Below, piece by piece: positions 24,035-33,638 of a DNA stretch of 64,000 nucleotides; position 1 is the first letter of the stretch; each line of letters starts with the position of its first letter. The stretch is from Didymella arachidicola. Taxonomy: Eukaryota; Ascomycota; Dothideomycetes; Pleosporales; Didymellaceae. The position numbers were made by a program, and so were the translations under genes. The stretch lies in assembly GCA_016630955.3 (NCBI GenBank), contig CM049985.1, positions 2,790,001 to 2,854,000 on the forward strand, read 5' to 3'. The notes beneath the pieces are model-generated. The model saw only the letters and a list, made by a program, of their open reading frames with translations. It was not told where the DNA came from and searched no databases.

Positions 24035-25094
24035 TGCAAAAGCTGTCGGCAATTTGATCAGGCTAAGACAAATTCAATGTACGAACATTCAAATCGATCT
24101 GCAGTGCAGCGGTCCGTCCGTGTACAACTTCCTCCGAGCTTGCTAGCTGCATCAAAGTCAGGTTCCCGCTGTCGAAACTATCTGACGCAGCCCAGAGCTG
24201 TCAAATCGCGACGGGTACTTTCAAGAACGCAGCCAAATGCAACGGAGTCCCCAGATGTTGTCATAGGCCCATGGGGGTGTCAACAGCCGGCGGTACTCTT
24301 GTTACAGGGCCTGTCTCACAACCAAGCATCTCATCCAATCAGAGACGTCAATATGTGCTTGGCATTCAAGACGCGTACGCATGAAACGCAGAACCTGGAC
24401 CCGCAGAGCCCTTTCATCCTAATCTATCCTTACGATCAACATCTATGAACCTGTTAGAGCAATTGACCGTTTGAGCGAAAGTAACAACGTGCGTTCGGTA
24501 ATCTACCTGGGGGCTGACTTGCGGCCACCCGACTGGACCTAAACAATACGCAACAAGGTCCGAGAAGCCCCCAAAAAAAAGCGCACCATAATGCTGGTGC
24601 TCTACTGGATGAGTCGTGAAACGGCAATTGAGATCGGCATGAGGTCATTCGATCCATGAGATCGAGACATGGCTGCATGTCTCAAGATGATTGATCGAGC
24701 AACCTAGAAACGGTGTTTTCCCAACGCATTATCGCACAGAGTGGGACTCCTTTACGACTCAGAGCGCCACTCGGTGACAAGCCCTTGCAAACCCCCAAGC
24801 GTTGTCAAACCACGTTTCTACGGGATTGCGGGTAACAGCAAGCTCGGTGGGTCTGGCAGATGAGTGGAGGACAGGTCTCGTTTGGCACTGTCAACCTCAG
24901 GTATATATGGAGGTGTACCTCTCAGAATTTCCTGTTTATCAACCGATCTTCATTGATTCTGTGTTGACTTCCTTCGCTACGATCTTGTCTATCTGACATT
25001 ACTTTCTTTTGGCTGTGCCAGTCCTTCTTTACACTCAAGTTCAGTCACTTGCTCATTACAGTCACTACCCTCACGACGCATCAATCATTTCATC
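24035..25094. other. Intergenic region with a TATA element upstream of the repeat protein
   Basis: 1.06 kb without a supported gene. A good TATATAT at 24902-24908 lies about 190 bp upstream of the next ATG, followed by a pyrimidine-rich stretch typical of a fungal transcription start region. This fits a strongly expressed or inducible gene (inference). Confidence 0.5.
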
Positions 25095-26217
25095 ATGAAG
25101 TCTACTCTCGTCCTCGCGCTTGCCGGCTCTGCCGTCGCAGGTACGTTGATCTCACAGCCTATCATATTTCAACTCCTGACGTAAAACAGCCCCTACTTTC
25201 AATGACTTCTTCGACGCGGTCTTTGGCTCCGGACACACCCACTCTAGTCGTCATAAGCCAACTAGCTTCCCAAGCTTTTCTGGTCTCCCATCTGGAACTC
25301 CATTCCCGTCTGGTGCGAGCGGCGCGCCATTCCCTTTCCCTACCGGTGCCTCCGGTATCCCCGAGGGCCCCAGTTCTACGGGTGCTCCCTCTTTCCCTTT
25401 CTCTGGCTCCGACGATCAGGCGAAGCGCGATCTGCACATCGACTACGACCTCGCGCCCAAGGCCCGCGAAGTGAAATACCACCAGCTCGACAACTCTGCG
25501 CTCCCATCTTTCAGCCTGCTCGATCCTAACCAGACTCCCACTGCAACCGGGCCCGCGCCTGGCGCCTCTGGCCTACCTACGGGCCTTCCAACTGAGCTGC
25601 CAGGACTGCCTTCAGGCACAGGTGCTCCTGGTCTGCCCACTGGTTTGCCCACAGGTTTCCCCTCAGGTCTGCCCTCAGATTTCCCCACAGGTCTGCCCTC
25701 AGGTTTCCCCACAGGTCTGCCCTCAGGTTTCCCCACAGGTCTGCCCTCAGGTTTCCCCTCAGGTCTGCCCTCAGGTTTCCCCTCAGGTCTGCCCTCAGGT
25801 TTCCCCTCAGGTCTGCCCTCAGGTTTCCCCTCAGGTCTGCCCTCAGGTTTCCCCTCAGGTCTGCCCTCAGGTTTCCCCTCAGGTCTGCCCTCAGGCTTCC
25901 CCACAGGTCTGCCCACAGGTCTGCCGACTCCACCAGCTGGCGGTTCCGCACCACCCTTCCCATTCCCCACTGGTGGCCCATTCCCTCCCGCTGGCACAGG
26001 CGTACCCAACTTCCCTTCTCAGCCCCCTGCGGGCACAGGCTTTCCCGGTTTCTCTGGTATCCCTACCACGCTTCTGACTCGGGGCCCGCAGCCTACTTCT
26101 GCACCTGACGTGTCAGGCCAGGAGAGCGACGATAAGCACGATGACAAGACGGAGAACGGAAACGGATGGCTGGGCTGGATCAGTGGATTGCTTTCTGGTG
26201 GAAAGGGCCAGGACTAG
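25095..26217 (+). CDS. Secreted tandem-repeat protein (Gly-Leu/Phe-Pro-Ser/Thr repeats), unknown function
   Basis: Two exons (25095-25140 and 25190-26217) encode 357 residues. A signal peptide (MKSTLVLALAGSAVA) is followed by a Ser/Pro/Gly-rich segment, then DDQAKRDLHIDYD, whose Lys-Arg could be a Kex2 processing site. Roughly residues 135-245 consist of tetrapeptides of the form G-(L/F)-P-(S/T) in alternation. The C-terminus is different: an acidic stretch rich in Asp, Glu and Lys, then a short amphipathic, Trp-containing segment (NGWLGWISGLLSGG). There is no obvious GPI signal. I do not recognise a family. Candidate roles are cell-wall/surface protein or effector-like secreted protein (inference). 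The gene stands alone between ~1 kb of upstream sequence and a convergent small gene. Confidence 0.82.
25630..25926. repeat. Coding minisatellite, 24-bp unit made of two 12-bp halves
   Basis: About 25 consecutive 12-bp units of the form GGT CTG (or TTT/TTC) CCC WCA. Most pair into a nearly identical 24-bp unit encoding GLPSGFPS. The centre (about 25740-25890) is almost perfectly homogeneous while both edges have diverged, the pattern of recent internal expansion. Since the period is a multiple of three, other frames on both strands stay open through it. Confidence 0.95.
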
Positions 26218-26598
26218 ATCAGAGGGTGGATTTGACAGGTGCACTTAGAGACGGGTCTGTTTGTTCTGGAGGAGTAAGGATGTGATGGGCGTCTTGACGA
26301 TGCGAATTCGATTCTATACTACATTTTAGGGAATATATAGGTAGCTTCTCCCAATCAGAAGAGTTGTTGCGATTTTGCGGGTCCCTCATGTTCTGGCTTT
26401 GATGAAAGTGAACTTGCATGTTGATGGCAGCAGAGATCTCGCCTTGACATCTCCTGATTTCCGTCCGGCTTCATGATTGTTCGCACAACGGGTGGTGAGA
26501 TAGGATCCCTGTCAAGTTGTGGTTCACGGCAAACCCTGATCCTCTGAACAAGAGGCGAAGGGGTATTCAAATCACGAAATAAGTTTGCGCGCACCAGG
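26218..26598. other. Convergent intergenic region
   Basis: 381 bp of 3' flanking sequence between the repeat-protein gene and the small membrane protein gene. Nothing recognisable. Confidence 0.5.
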
Positions 26599-27027
26599 TC
26601 AGCTGAACCCGTAGCACAGCTCGATAGCCCCTCTCAGCAGTCTAGTATGTAGATTCCCAAGGAAATCCACCGCCAACAAGTACACGAGTGCCCATGATGC
26701 AGCGCGCCAAAGAATTCCGACAATTACACAGCCCACCCTGTAGATAGGGAGACGCGCCTCAGTCGTCTCACCCAATTCATCAATATCTTCCCATTGCCCA
26801 GGCTGCGTGAACGGGTCGTATATTGTGGCTTTGCCTATCGTGTGCATTACGTCGCAGTAATGCTCGACGCTGCCGTAGATATTCTCGATGTTGATGATCT
26901 CTTTGTGGTGTCGCGCTTTCGTGGTCTCCCAGTCGGCAGACCTCGGGTTCGAAATAAGCGTAGTGCCGGCGCAAGAGGTGATGCATCGGTGGCTGGGGGA
27001 AGACAAATTGTTGCTTGGTAAAGTCAT
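26599..27027 (-). CDS. Small hypothetical protein with one or two hydrophobic segments
   Basis: A single uninterrupted frame of 142 residues. The first two thirds are polar (DWETTKARHHKEIINIENI, DPFTQPGQWEDIDELGE). The last third is hydrophobic (YRVGCVIVGILWRAASWALVYLLAVDFLG), compatible with a membrane helix or helical hairpin. No known domain is recognised. The amino-acid composition is protein-like rather than random, and the frame contains no low-complexity shadow, so I list it with moderate doubt. An upstream exon is possible: the sequence just before the ATG contains a short open stretch on the same strand (around 27030-27090) in another frame. Confidence 0.45.
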   Translation of the reverse strand: MTLPSNNLSSPSHRCITSCAGTTLISNPRSADWETTKARHHKEIINIENIYGSVEHYCDVMHTIGKATIYDPFTQPGQWEDIDELGETTEARLPIYRVGCVIVGILWRAASWALVYLLAVDFLGNLHTRLLRGAIELCYGFS

Positions 27028-27661
27028 TCGATAGCTTGATTCAGGTTGAGCCAGTGATCTAATTTGAGGTAGTCACTGAGCATGGTGATGACGAAGATGA
27101 ATCTAAAGACTAGTTAAAAGTTGGAGCAAGGTATTTTCTACCTTTAAATTACTGACTCTGGGCGTAAATGTGCGAGGGAGATATCGTCAAAGAGGATGTG
27201 GAATAATACTTGACTTTCATATACATCGGCGTAAGAACAGGGTCCAGTGTCCCATGGTCCAAGTCGGAGTAATTAATGATACTCGGGTATATCTAAGATG
27301 GAACGAATATTGAAGCGCTCTGTTATCTTGCCAAAATATGGGCTGACGCAAGAGGCGAGCCTTAGGGAACCAATGCTTTTCAGATGATTTGCAAGACAGC
27401 ACGAAAAGCCTTCAAACAAAGGTGTTCCTACCTCACTGGTGCAGTGGTGATATACTGGCCGATAACCTCTCTTCCCTCCCCGCAGCTCGGTCCTCCTTCA
27501 CTCTCACTTTGCCGCCAGCGGCAGCGGAGTCGGTATAAAGAGCGCGCACTTCCATCGCAATACTCTAAATCTCAACTACAACGCCCCACCACGTGTACCA
27601 ATATCTCAACAGAAAACCACTCGGCCCAGGTCATATTGCACTATTGGAAGTGTCGACCAAA
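27028..27661. other. Divergent intergenic region
   Basis: 634 bp between the small membrane protein start and the F-box-like gene start. It is AT-richer on the left half. No gene or motif is supported. Confidence 0.45.
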
Positions 27662-28679
27662 ATGCCCGGCCTGCAAGATCTTCCACCCGAGATCTTGCGC
27701 CGTGTCTGCCAATATGCTCTTCCTCACTCCCTGACGCTCAGCTTCAAACCAGGCAGTACCTGGGACATCGGTGACCCTGTGTGGTTCATCTACGTTGAAC
27801 ACGGATGGTCGAGGCGCAGACTAGGTAAGCAGAGTAGATGCCGTGAACACACGCCGGATGAGCAATGCTACTGCGGTGATGAGCTGTCCGAAGCTGTCTT
27901 TACTGCTGGAACTCTGCCGCAAGTCTGCAAGAGCATCGCAGCCGAAGCACGTGGTAAGTCAATGGACCTAGATCCTGCCCGTCCCGAGAGCCATCGACTG
28001 ACCGGATATAGCCATCTTCTTCAGCGCAAATACCTTTGTTATCACCATAGACTCGAAAGCACACCGCCCTGTGTCGCTCAAGTCTCCACTCATCTTCGGT
28101 CCTTTTGGGATGCCTCACCGCTTGCACCTGCTTCGAGATCTGAGGCAACTCGAGCTTGATGTCCTTGTCAGCGAACACAACACTTGGGCCATTAGGCGCC
28201 AGCACGCTCGTATCCAGTACTTCACGGACATCCTCCGACAACATAGCAACGATCAGGATAAGAAAGCGCTCCTGAAGCGACTGCATGTCACGTTGCGACC
28301 CGAGAATAACCTTCGTAATCACGGATGGTGCTGGTGGATCGAAGCGCGTGGACTATTCGTTCTCGAACCGTTGGCCGCCCTAACAGGTATTGAGCAGGTG
28401 AATGTCACGTCCCCCTGGCATATCGGTTGGTTCCAGCAGTGTCTTTCTATGCGTATTCGCGGAGAGGGAGGTGAACTGAAGGAGCTGGAGTGGCCAATGA
28501 AGACAATCAAGCACTTGAAATCGAGGCACAAATTCAAGAGGCCCGTCAAGGATACGGTCTCTTCCTGGAAGCCTGGCAGGCCGACGCTGGACTGGTTCGA
28601 GTTTGCCCGGCGCAACGGCATCGAGGTGCCGGCTCGCACTCACATCCACTACCCACAGGACTACGTCGATGGACAGTGA
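27662..28679 (+). CDS. F-box-like domain protein, unknown target
   Basis: Two exons (27662-27953 and 28012-28679) encode 319 residues. The N-terminus LQDLPPEILRRVCQYALP has the spacing of the fungal F-box/2EXR type start. The body contains conserved-looking segments AIFFSANTFVI (created by the splice) and RHLR-type leucine-rich stretches (LHLLRDLRQLELDV), as in the many fungal proteins annotated only as F-box-like. The intron junction restores the frequent A-x-x-x-F/Y-S-x-N-T-F motif seen after 'AEARG', supporting the model. Such proteins often act as adaptors for ubiquitin ligases, but no partner can be deduced here. A longer frame starts at 27593 but lacks support; ATG 27662 is directly followed by the F-box. 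Confidence 0.7.
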
Positions 28680-29379
28680 TCAGTGAGGATGTTGCATGCT
28701 ATAAGGTGGTAGCATGAAGATGTGTATCAGCATGCGGTGTGAGCCTCGTCAGGTGTGGTGCAGAATGATGGATCGAGCGTTAGCCCATCAAGAGTTCTCG
28801 ATTTGGTCAAGGTCTGAAGGTACAGCCGACCAAAAATTGTATGATTGGAAGGTTAAATCAGAGGAATGAACAAGAAGCGACGTCCATTTGCCTTGTTGGG
28901 CTTTCCACCTTGCTCTTAAATACTTCACGTTTTCGCCGCCTTCTGTTACCGTCCTTAGCTCACTTATGCCAATCAAGATCTAGCAGGCCGTAGTCTTCGC
29001 AAGTAGCGTTGCTACATGAACCGTTTGCATGTCCGTGCTGAAGAGCTCCCTTGATCCCTGAATTGAGGATTGCGACTAGTCTCTACTATGCAACCAGAGA
29101 GGCAGCAGAGTCCTAAGGTGATTAGAGACAACGACTGAAAGATAGAACTCGTGATCGCCCTCAAAATAAGGGTGCAAAAAGCCGACAAAAACATACAACA
29201 GCGGGTACTCGCTAGTGGTCACCCACCTAACTACTAATCCGCCGGTACGTTGCTTAAATAGGGCTGAGCGAACGGGAAGCCTTGTTTTCAACGTCCTATG
29301 GTCGTATGTGAAAGAGACGGTTAATCGTTGTGTAAATATTCCTGTAGTTGTGTTGGTTTCGTACTCATGCAACACCTTC
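28680..29379. other. Convergent intergenic region, 700 bp
   Basis: Between the F-box-like gene and the RpiB-type gene stops. Several frames on both strands; none has a domain or splice logic. Confidence 0.5.
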
Positions 29380-29895
29380 TTACGAGCAGCTTGTCACACT
29401 ATCAATCTTATCCAGCCCAGCAAAGTTTTTCCTCTCATGCTCCGAAATAGCATCGACCTTGGCCGCACTCGCACTGCTCTTATCAAACCTATATCCAAGC
29501 CACTCCCTCACTAGCCTCCTCGCAAGCTCCAGCCCAATAACCCTCTCGCCCATACACAGCACCTGCGCATCATTACTCAGAATCGCCCTCTCCACGCTGA
29601 AACTGTCGTGAGCCGTCACGGCCCGGATGCCAGGCACTTTGTTCGCGCTGATCGCGACACCCAGTCCCGTGCCGCAGATCAGCACGGCGCGGTCTGCCTT
29701 ACCCTCGGCGACGAGCTTGGCTGCGTCGACGGCGACGTGCGGGTACGCTGTGTCATCGCTCTTCTCAGGGACGCCGACGTCGGTGATGTCGGAGACGAGG
29801 GGGGATTTCTTGAGGTCGGCGATGATGGCGTTCTTGTAGCTGACGCCTGCGTTGTCGCAGCCAATGGCTATGCGGAGGGGCGAGGGAGAAGACAT
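29380..29895 (-). CDS. RpiB/LacA/LacB-family sugar-phosphate isomerase
   Basis: A single exon of 171 residues. The fold's landmarks are present: RIAIGCDNAGVSYK near the start, DVGVPEKSDDTAYPHVAV, the CGTGLGVAISANKVPGIRA active-site loop with its Cys, and the NDAQVLCMGERVIG segment. Bacterial members interconvert ribose and ribulose 5-phosphate. Fungal members have also been linked to erythrulose-phosphate metabolism, so the exact substrate is open. The ATG at 29895 is only 28 bp after the stop of the upstream same-strand gene, unusually close for a fungus. Confidence 0.92.
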   Translation of the reverse strand: MSSPSPLRIAIGCDNAGVSYKNAIIADLKKSPLVSDITDVGVPEKSDDTAYPHVAVDAAKLVAEGKADRAVLICGTGLGVAISANKVPGIRAVTAHDSFSVERAILSNDAQVLCMGERVIGLELARRLVREWLGYRFDKSSASAAKVDAISEHERKNFAGLDKIDSVTSCS

Positions 29896-29923
29896 TTTAC
29901 TGACTGTGGATAGGATGGGGTGA

Positions 29924-30277
29924 TCAGAGGTCGGATGTGTCGTATAGCTTCTCGATGCGGCGCTTGGTGCGGCTTGAGTCTTTTACGGTGTGCTTTGTGG
30001 TGCTGCTTGAGGTGCTGCGTTGAGAAGAGTATGTGAGCTCTCCTTCTGCGCTGGTGACTTTCTTGCCGGTCTCTTCTTCAACGCCTTGTACGGTGCGATT
30101 GACGAGTTTCTCGAAGGGCTTGCTGAGGTACTGGAGGTCTGTGTGGCCGGCAGTTGGTCCTGTAGTTTCAATGACCTTGGTCTTCTCCCCTGGTTTGGAG
30201 TGATCGTTGACGCGTTGGTAGATGTGGTCGGCTTCTGAGTCGAGGTTGACGGCGAGAAAGGCGCGCTTTGGAGGCAT
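29924..30277 (-). CDS. Small hypothetical hydrophilic protein
   Basis: 117 residues in one exon. The start MPPKRAFLAVNLDSEADH is followed by charged and Ser/Thr-rich sequence (RSTSSSTTKHTVKDSSRTKRRIEKLYD) without hydrophobic segments. The central stretch HTDLQYLSKPFEKLVNRTV looks helical. No family is recognised. I use ATG 30277 rather than an in-frame ATG six codons earlier, since either is possible. It shares strand and a 28-bp gap with the RpiB-type gene, so joint transcription is possible. Alternatively the two genes overlap in their UTRs. Confidence 0.6.
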   Translation of the reverse strand: MPPKRAFLAVNLDSEADHIYQRVNDHSKPGEKTKVIETTGPTAGHTDLQYLSKPFEKLVNRTVQGVEEETGKKVTSAEGELTYSSQRSTSSSTTKHTVKDSSRTKRRIEKLYDTSDL

Positions 30278-30852
30278 TTTGCAGCTAGGGATCAATTGGT
30301 TTTATTATCCGGGGTTGAGGCGGGTGAATGCAGCTGACCGGGGAATGAGGGGAACGCCACGGTGCGGGTGTTGCTTCTTTGGGTATTCCGGAGGGGCTTC
30401 GGTGCTCGACGCGAGAAGTCGGTGGAAGAAGAAACCGAGGTCGGTATTCGCTCCGATGGTCGTGGCTCCGTTTCGCACAATTATTTGTTCGTGTTCACGT
30501 TAGATCCAGTGACTGTGTCTGAGGTCCAGTTGATGATGGCCTTGACGTGAGATCATTGTTTATGTGGAGCTGAGTGGGTACGTCATTGACTTCAAGCAAG
30601 CTTCTCGAAGCGCCGATGATCTGACGCTCTTACACTACAAGATCACGAAGAATTGGTATAGCTTTCAATAGCCTTCAGAAGTAGGCAGTGCCGGCTCTCA
30701 TGGCTGTATGGAGCTTTGCAATGTGCTTTAATATATATAATGTCCGATCTGCGCGGACAAGATGATCCTACGACGCTCCGAAAACCTCCTGCAAGCTTAC
30801 ACATGACGAAAAAGCTTAGACACAACATCAGCCAGCGACAGAAATCTGTCAG
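30278..30852. other. Intergenic region, 575 bp
   Basis: Upstream of the small hypothetical gene and downstream of the 378-residue hypothetical gene. It holds only short open frames. An AT run (ATATATATAA) near 30730-30740 sits in the terminator-side half. Confidence 0.45.
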
Positions 30853-31989
30853 TTAGATGTCGAGGAACAGATCAGACCTGCGCCTTTTCAACGGCTCGTC
30901 CTGAGTGGAGTGATTGCTGTCCTTCTTCCTGTGTCCACGGTACGCCATAGGTTCCCACCCTTCCGGCTTCGGAGCCCTCGAGAGCCTTCTGTGTCCCATC
31001 TGCGGTCTCACAGTACAATCAGGCGTTAGATTAAGCGGTACTACGGAGATTTTCCCCATAGAATTTGCGGTAGGAGCGAGTCGCTCGGCTTGCAGCGCCG
31101 TGTCCCTGCCTGTAGAACAATTCCTAAACTTCCTCCAGCAGTCCTGCACCACAATTTTCATCCTCTTCACCCTCGATGGCTTCTCGTAGCATTTGAGCCG
31201 CGACAAGACGGGGACTTTGTGGCTGAAACGTGCGTCAAATGACGGTGTTTTCTTGTGGAGCGAACCCATGGTCTTGAGAGTCTTTGTCAGGCCATGGCCG
31301 ATCGAGTTGACACGGACCCAGACTTTACCAGAGGCTCTCATGATTTCCGGGTGCTCGCGGTCGTACTCCTCTGCCCTGAGGAAGAGCTCAGCGATGTCCT
31401 CGCGTGGCAATCGCTGTCTCGTGCATACACACTCGGCCTCAACTTGTGATGACTCTCGTGCGTCAGGAGTGAGAGCGGCAGCTGTCTCGGGAGGTGGCGC
31501 AAATCTGGAAGGGGGTATCAAGTGGACTTCAAGAGATGTCAAGCTTTCGGAATTAGGATTACTGCTTGGCATGTCGATAGATGGCGCTCGTATAGTCCAC
31601 TGACTCTGGGTCCTGTACAGTCGTGGTTGAGGTTCGGAACTCCGTGTGTCTTCTACGAAGCTCAGGCTCACAGACTGCAACTGTTGCAGTTGGGGGCTCT
31701 CCGGAATTATGACGAGCCGGTCTGAGGACGACATCCAGGAGGTCGGGAGGTAAGTAGGAATGATATCCTCAAGGCTACCCGTACTACGACTCGTCACAGT
31801 TGCTGTTTTGTACTCCTGGATTGGAGCCAACGACCTCCGGCTCTGAAATGCTCTGAGGGACAGTCGCCGTGATGGTAACAACCCGGGAGGGTATGATCTG
31901 ATGCTCGGAGCAGTGTTGTGTCTGATGGGCCGCCATCTTCCTTCCTTCTTCACCTGGGATGGGCTTTGGGCGACCTCACCCGCCATCAT
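30853..31989 (-). CDS. Hypothetical disordered basic protein
   Basis: One exon, 378 residues. It is rich in Arg, Ser and Pro, with segments such as SLRAFQSRRSLAPIQEYK and a basic C-terminal tail (EPLKRRRSDLFLDI). The region ELFLRAEEYDREHPEIMRA around residue 205 looks like an ordered amphipathic helix. No domain is recognised. Length of the uninterrupted frame and non-random composition suggest a real gene. Basic clusters could act as nuclear signals (inference). Two adjacent ATGs are available at the start. The overlapping minus-strand frame 31986-32243 is not included. Confidence 0.6.
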   Translation of the reverse strand: MMAGEVAQSPSQVKKEGRWRPIRHNTAPSIRSYPPGLLPSRRLSLRAFQSRRSLAPIQEYKTATVTSRSTGSLEDIIPTYLPTSWMSSSDRLVIIPESPQLQQLQSVSLSFVEDTRSSEPQPRLYRTQSQWTIRAPSIDMPSSNPNSESLTSLEVHLIPPSRFAPPPETAAALTPDARESSQVEAECVCTRQRLPREDIAELFLRAEEYDREHPEIMRASGKVWVRVNSIGHGLTKTLKTMGSLHKKTPSFDARFSHKVPVLSRLKCYEKPSRVKRMKIVVQDCWRKFRNCSTGRDTALQAERLAPTANSMGKISVVPLNLTPDCTVRPQMGHRRLSRAPKPEGWEPMAYRGHRKKDSNHSTQDEPLKRRRSDLFLDI

Positions 31990-33638
31990 GAGCCTCGCTT
32001 AAAGTTCAGAGGCCTACTTTTGCACCATTGTGCGAGTTCAGATATATACCCAGATCTTAGGGGCGCCGCCAACGTAGCCAGATGTCGGGCCATGGTCAAT
32101 AGAGAAGCCGAAGCCATAAGAGTCCGGAGAAGTGACTTGTGTATGCGGCAGAGCGGTGCGATGCGAGTCCATAGCGACGCCTCGACTGGCGAACAACGCG
32201 CGGATGATGCGGGGACACGACGATTCAGAGCTCGGTAATGCACTTCAGCTGCAGTTGAGAAGTCAATGTTGGGTGTGAGGGGTACAACCGCTCGTCAAAG
32301 ATGTTGTTCTGGTCCCTGATTGCGTTCGTGACATGCGATTGGTGGTATATGTTGGTTGAAAACCAGCATAATTGGCCGTTCTTCACATCACCTGCGATTG
32401 GACCAGAAGATCATAAGCTCCAGTCTTCTCCCAGCCTCCTCTCGGATGTGGTCGGCCAGCATCGTACTGCGCTAGCCTGCAGGCTTTACTAGAAGCCGGG
32501 GCAGCTAACACGGGAAACCGCAACATTATGGTAATGTTTTGACTCCAGAACGTTGAGCATGGCGTACTATGTATCGCGAATGTATCCGCTCAAGACCGCT
32601 GAGTATTGCTCTGACGCCTGCGATAGTAGACCGATCTCAGATGCAGCTAAGAACTCAGGCAAGCAGATTCCAGAAGCATGATCCAATCATGTAAGGCCGT
32701 CGTGGTCGTTCGGGATGAGAACAAAGAGAACATTCTCTTGGCCCGTCGGTATACCCAGGATACCTGGAGATCTTCTTTCTGCTGTTGTGCAGGGGTCTGT
32801 CTTACTATTTCAAATTATTGAGTAGTTTGCTAATGGTGTCTTTGAGGCTCTGCAGTCTGGTTGGAAGCGTTTTGAACCGTCCTTCTTCGCGCATCTACTG
32901 TGTCTGCTTGGCATCGCTCTCTTTAGGATTCCTCAAATTCAATGACCATCAGTTCGAGCTTTTATAGAGGTATACGTCGTCTGTTGATATTCCAATAAGA
33001 TGCTCGACTTGTATCACCTCTTTACGCTTCGGTGCTGATGTTCCAAGATCATCAAGCCAGCCTCGCAATATCCTATAACGACCCTGGAGCTGTTCACTTC
33101 AGCCAGATTGATACTGGTGGCTGCTGATCCACCTTTGTACACTGTGTCGAATGGGCCTAGAATTTCAGCAACCTTCTCAGCAGCGGCGGGTATGGCAATG
33201 TTGGCGGCTGCGAGCTTCAAAGTCATCTGACATTAGTACAAAGTGTGAACAAGAACAATGATCCTCTTCAATTAGCCCCCAGACACGCTGAGGGTTTCAA
33301 TATTGAGAACTACAATGCGTCCTGCAGGAAGGTCGAGTCGAAGCCCTTGAGCACATGATGGCCGTTCGCTGCAAAAGTGCTCAGCCACAGCCCGCAACAG
33401 CTGTCAGTTCAAGCATAATTTTTAGACGTGGCGCTGAGCCAGCAAAGACGGATCCTGAATAGCTCAAGAAAAGGGGAGAGAGTATTGTGCTTCACGCAAA
33501 ATTCGTTGCATTTCATGAAAGAGCTTTGGCACACTGCGAAGCAGGGGAAGAGGCCAAACACTCGAGTTGCGGTCAACGAAGCGCTGCAGCGGTTTCACGA
33601 AGCTGCCTGCCTTTGCAAACATACACCAAGAGCTCGTC
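31990..33638. other. Intergenic region, 1.65 kb, with possible gene remnants
   Basis: No complete gene. A short plus-strand frame from 32680 reads a hydrophobic strand then ENKENILLARR, faintly like the start of a Nudix fold, but it stops after 46 codons. A minus-strand frame at 33014-33226 (AAANIAIPAAAEKVAEILG) is protein-like but isolated. Either could be a decayed copy; neither is strong enough to annotate as a pseudogene. Confidence 0.35.

Noticed and set aside
25630..25926. CRISPR-like array
   Set aside because: The 24-bp units are contiguous, without spacers, and encode a peptide repeat in a eukaryotic gene.
25443..26009. Minus-strand frame with KPEGRPEG repeats, looking like a repeat protein
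   Set aside because: It is a by-product of the 12-bp coding repeat on the plus strand, which keeps several frames open. Only the plus frame has a signal peptide and intron.
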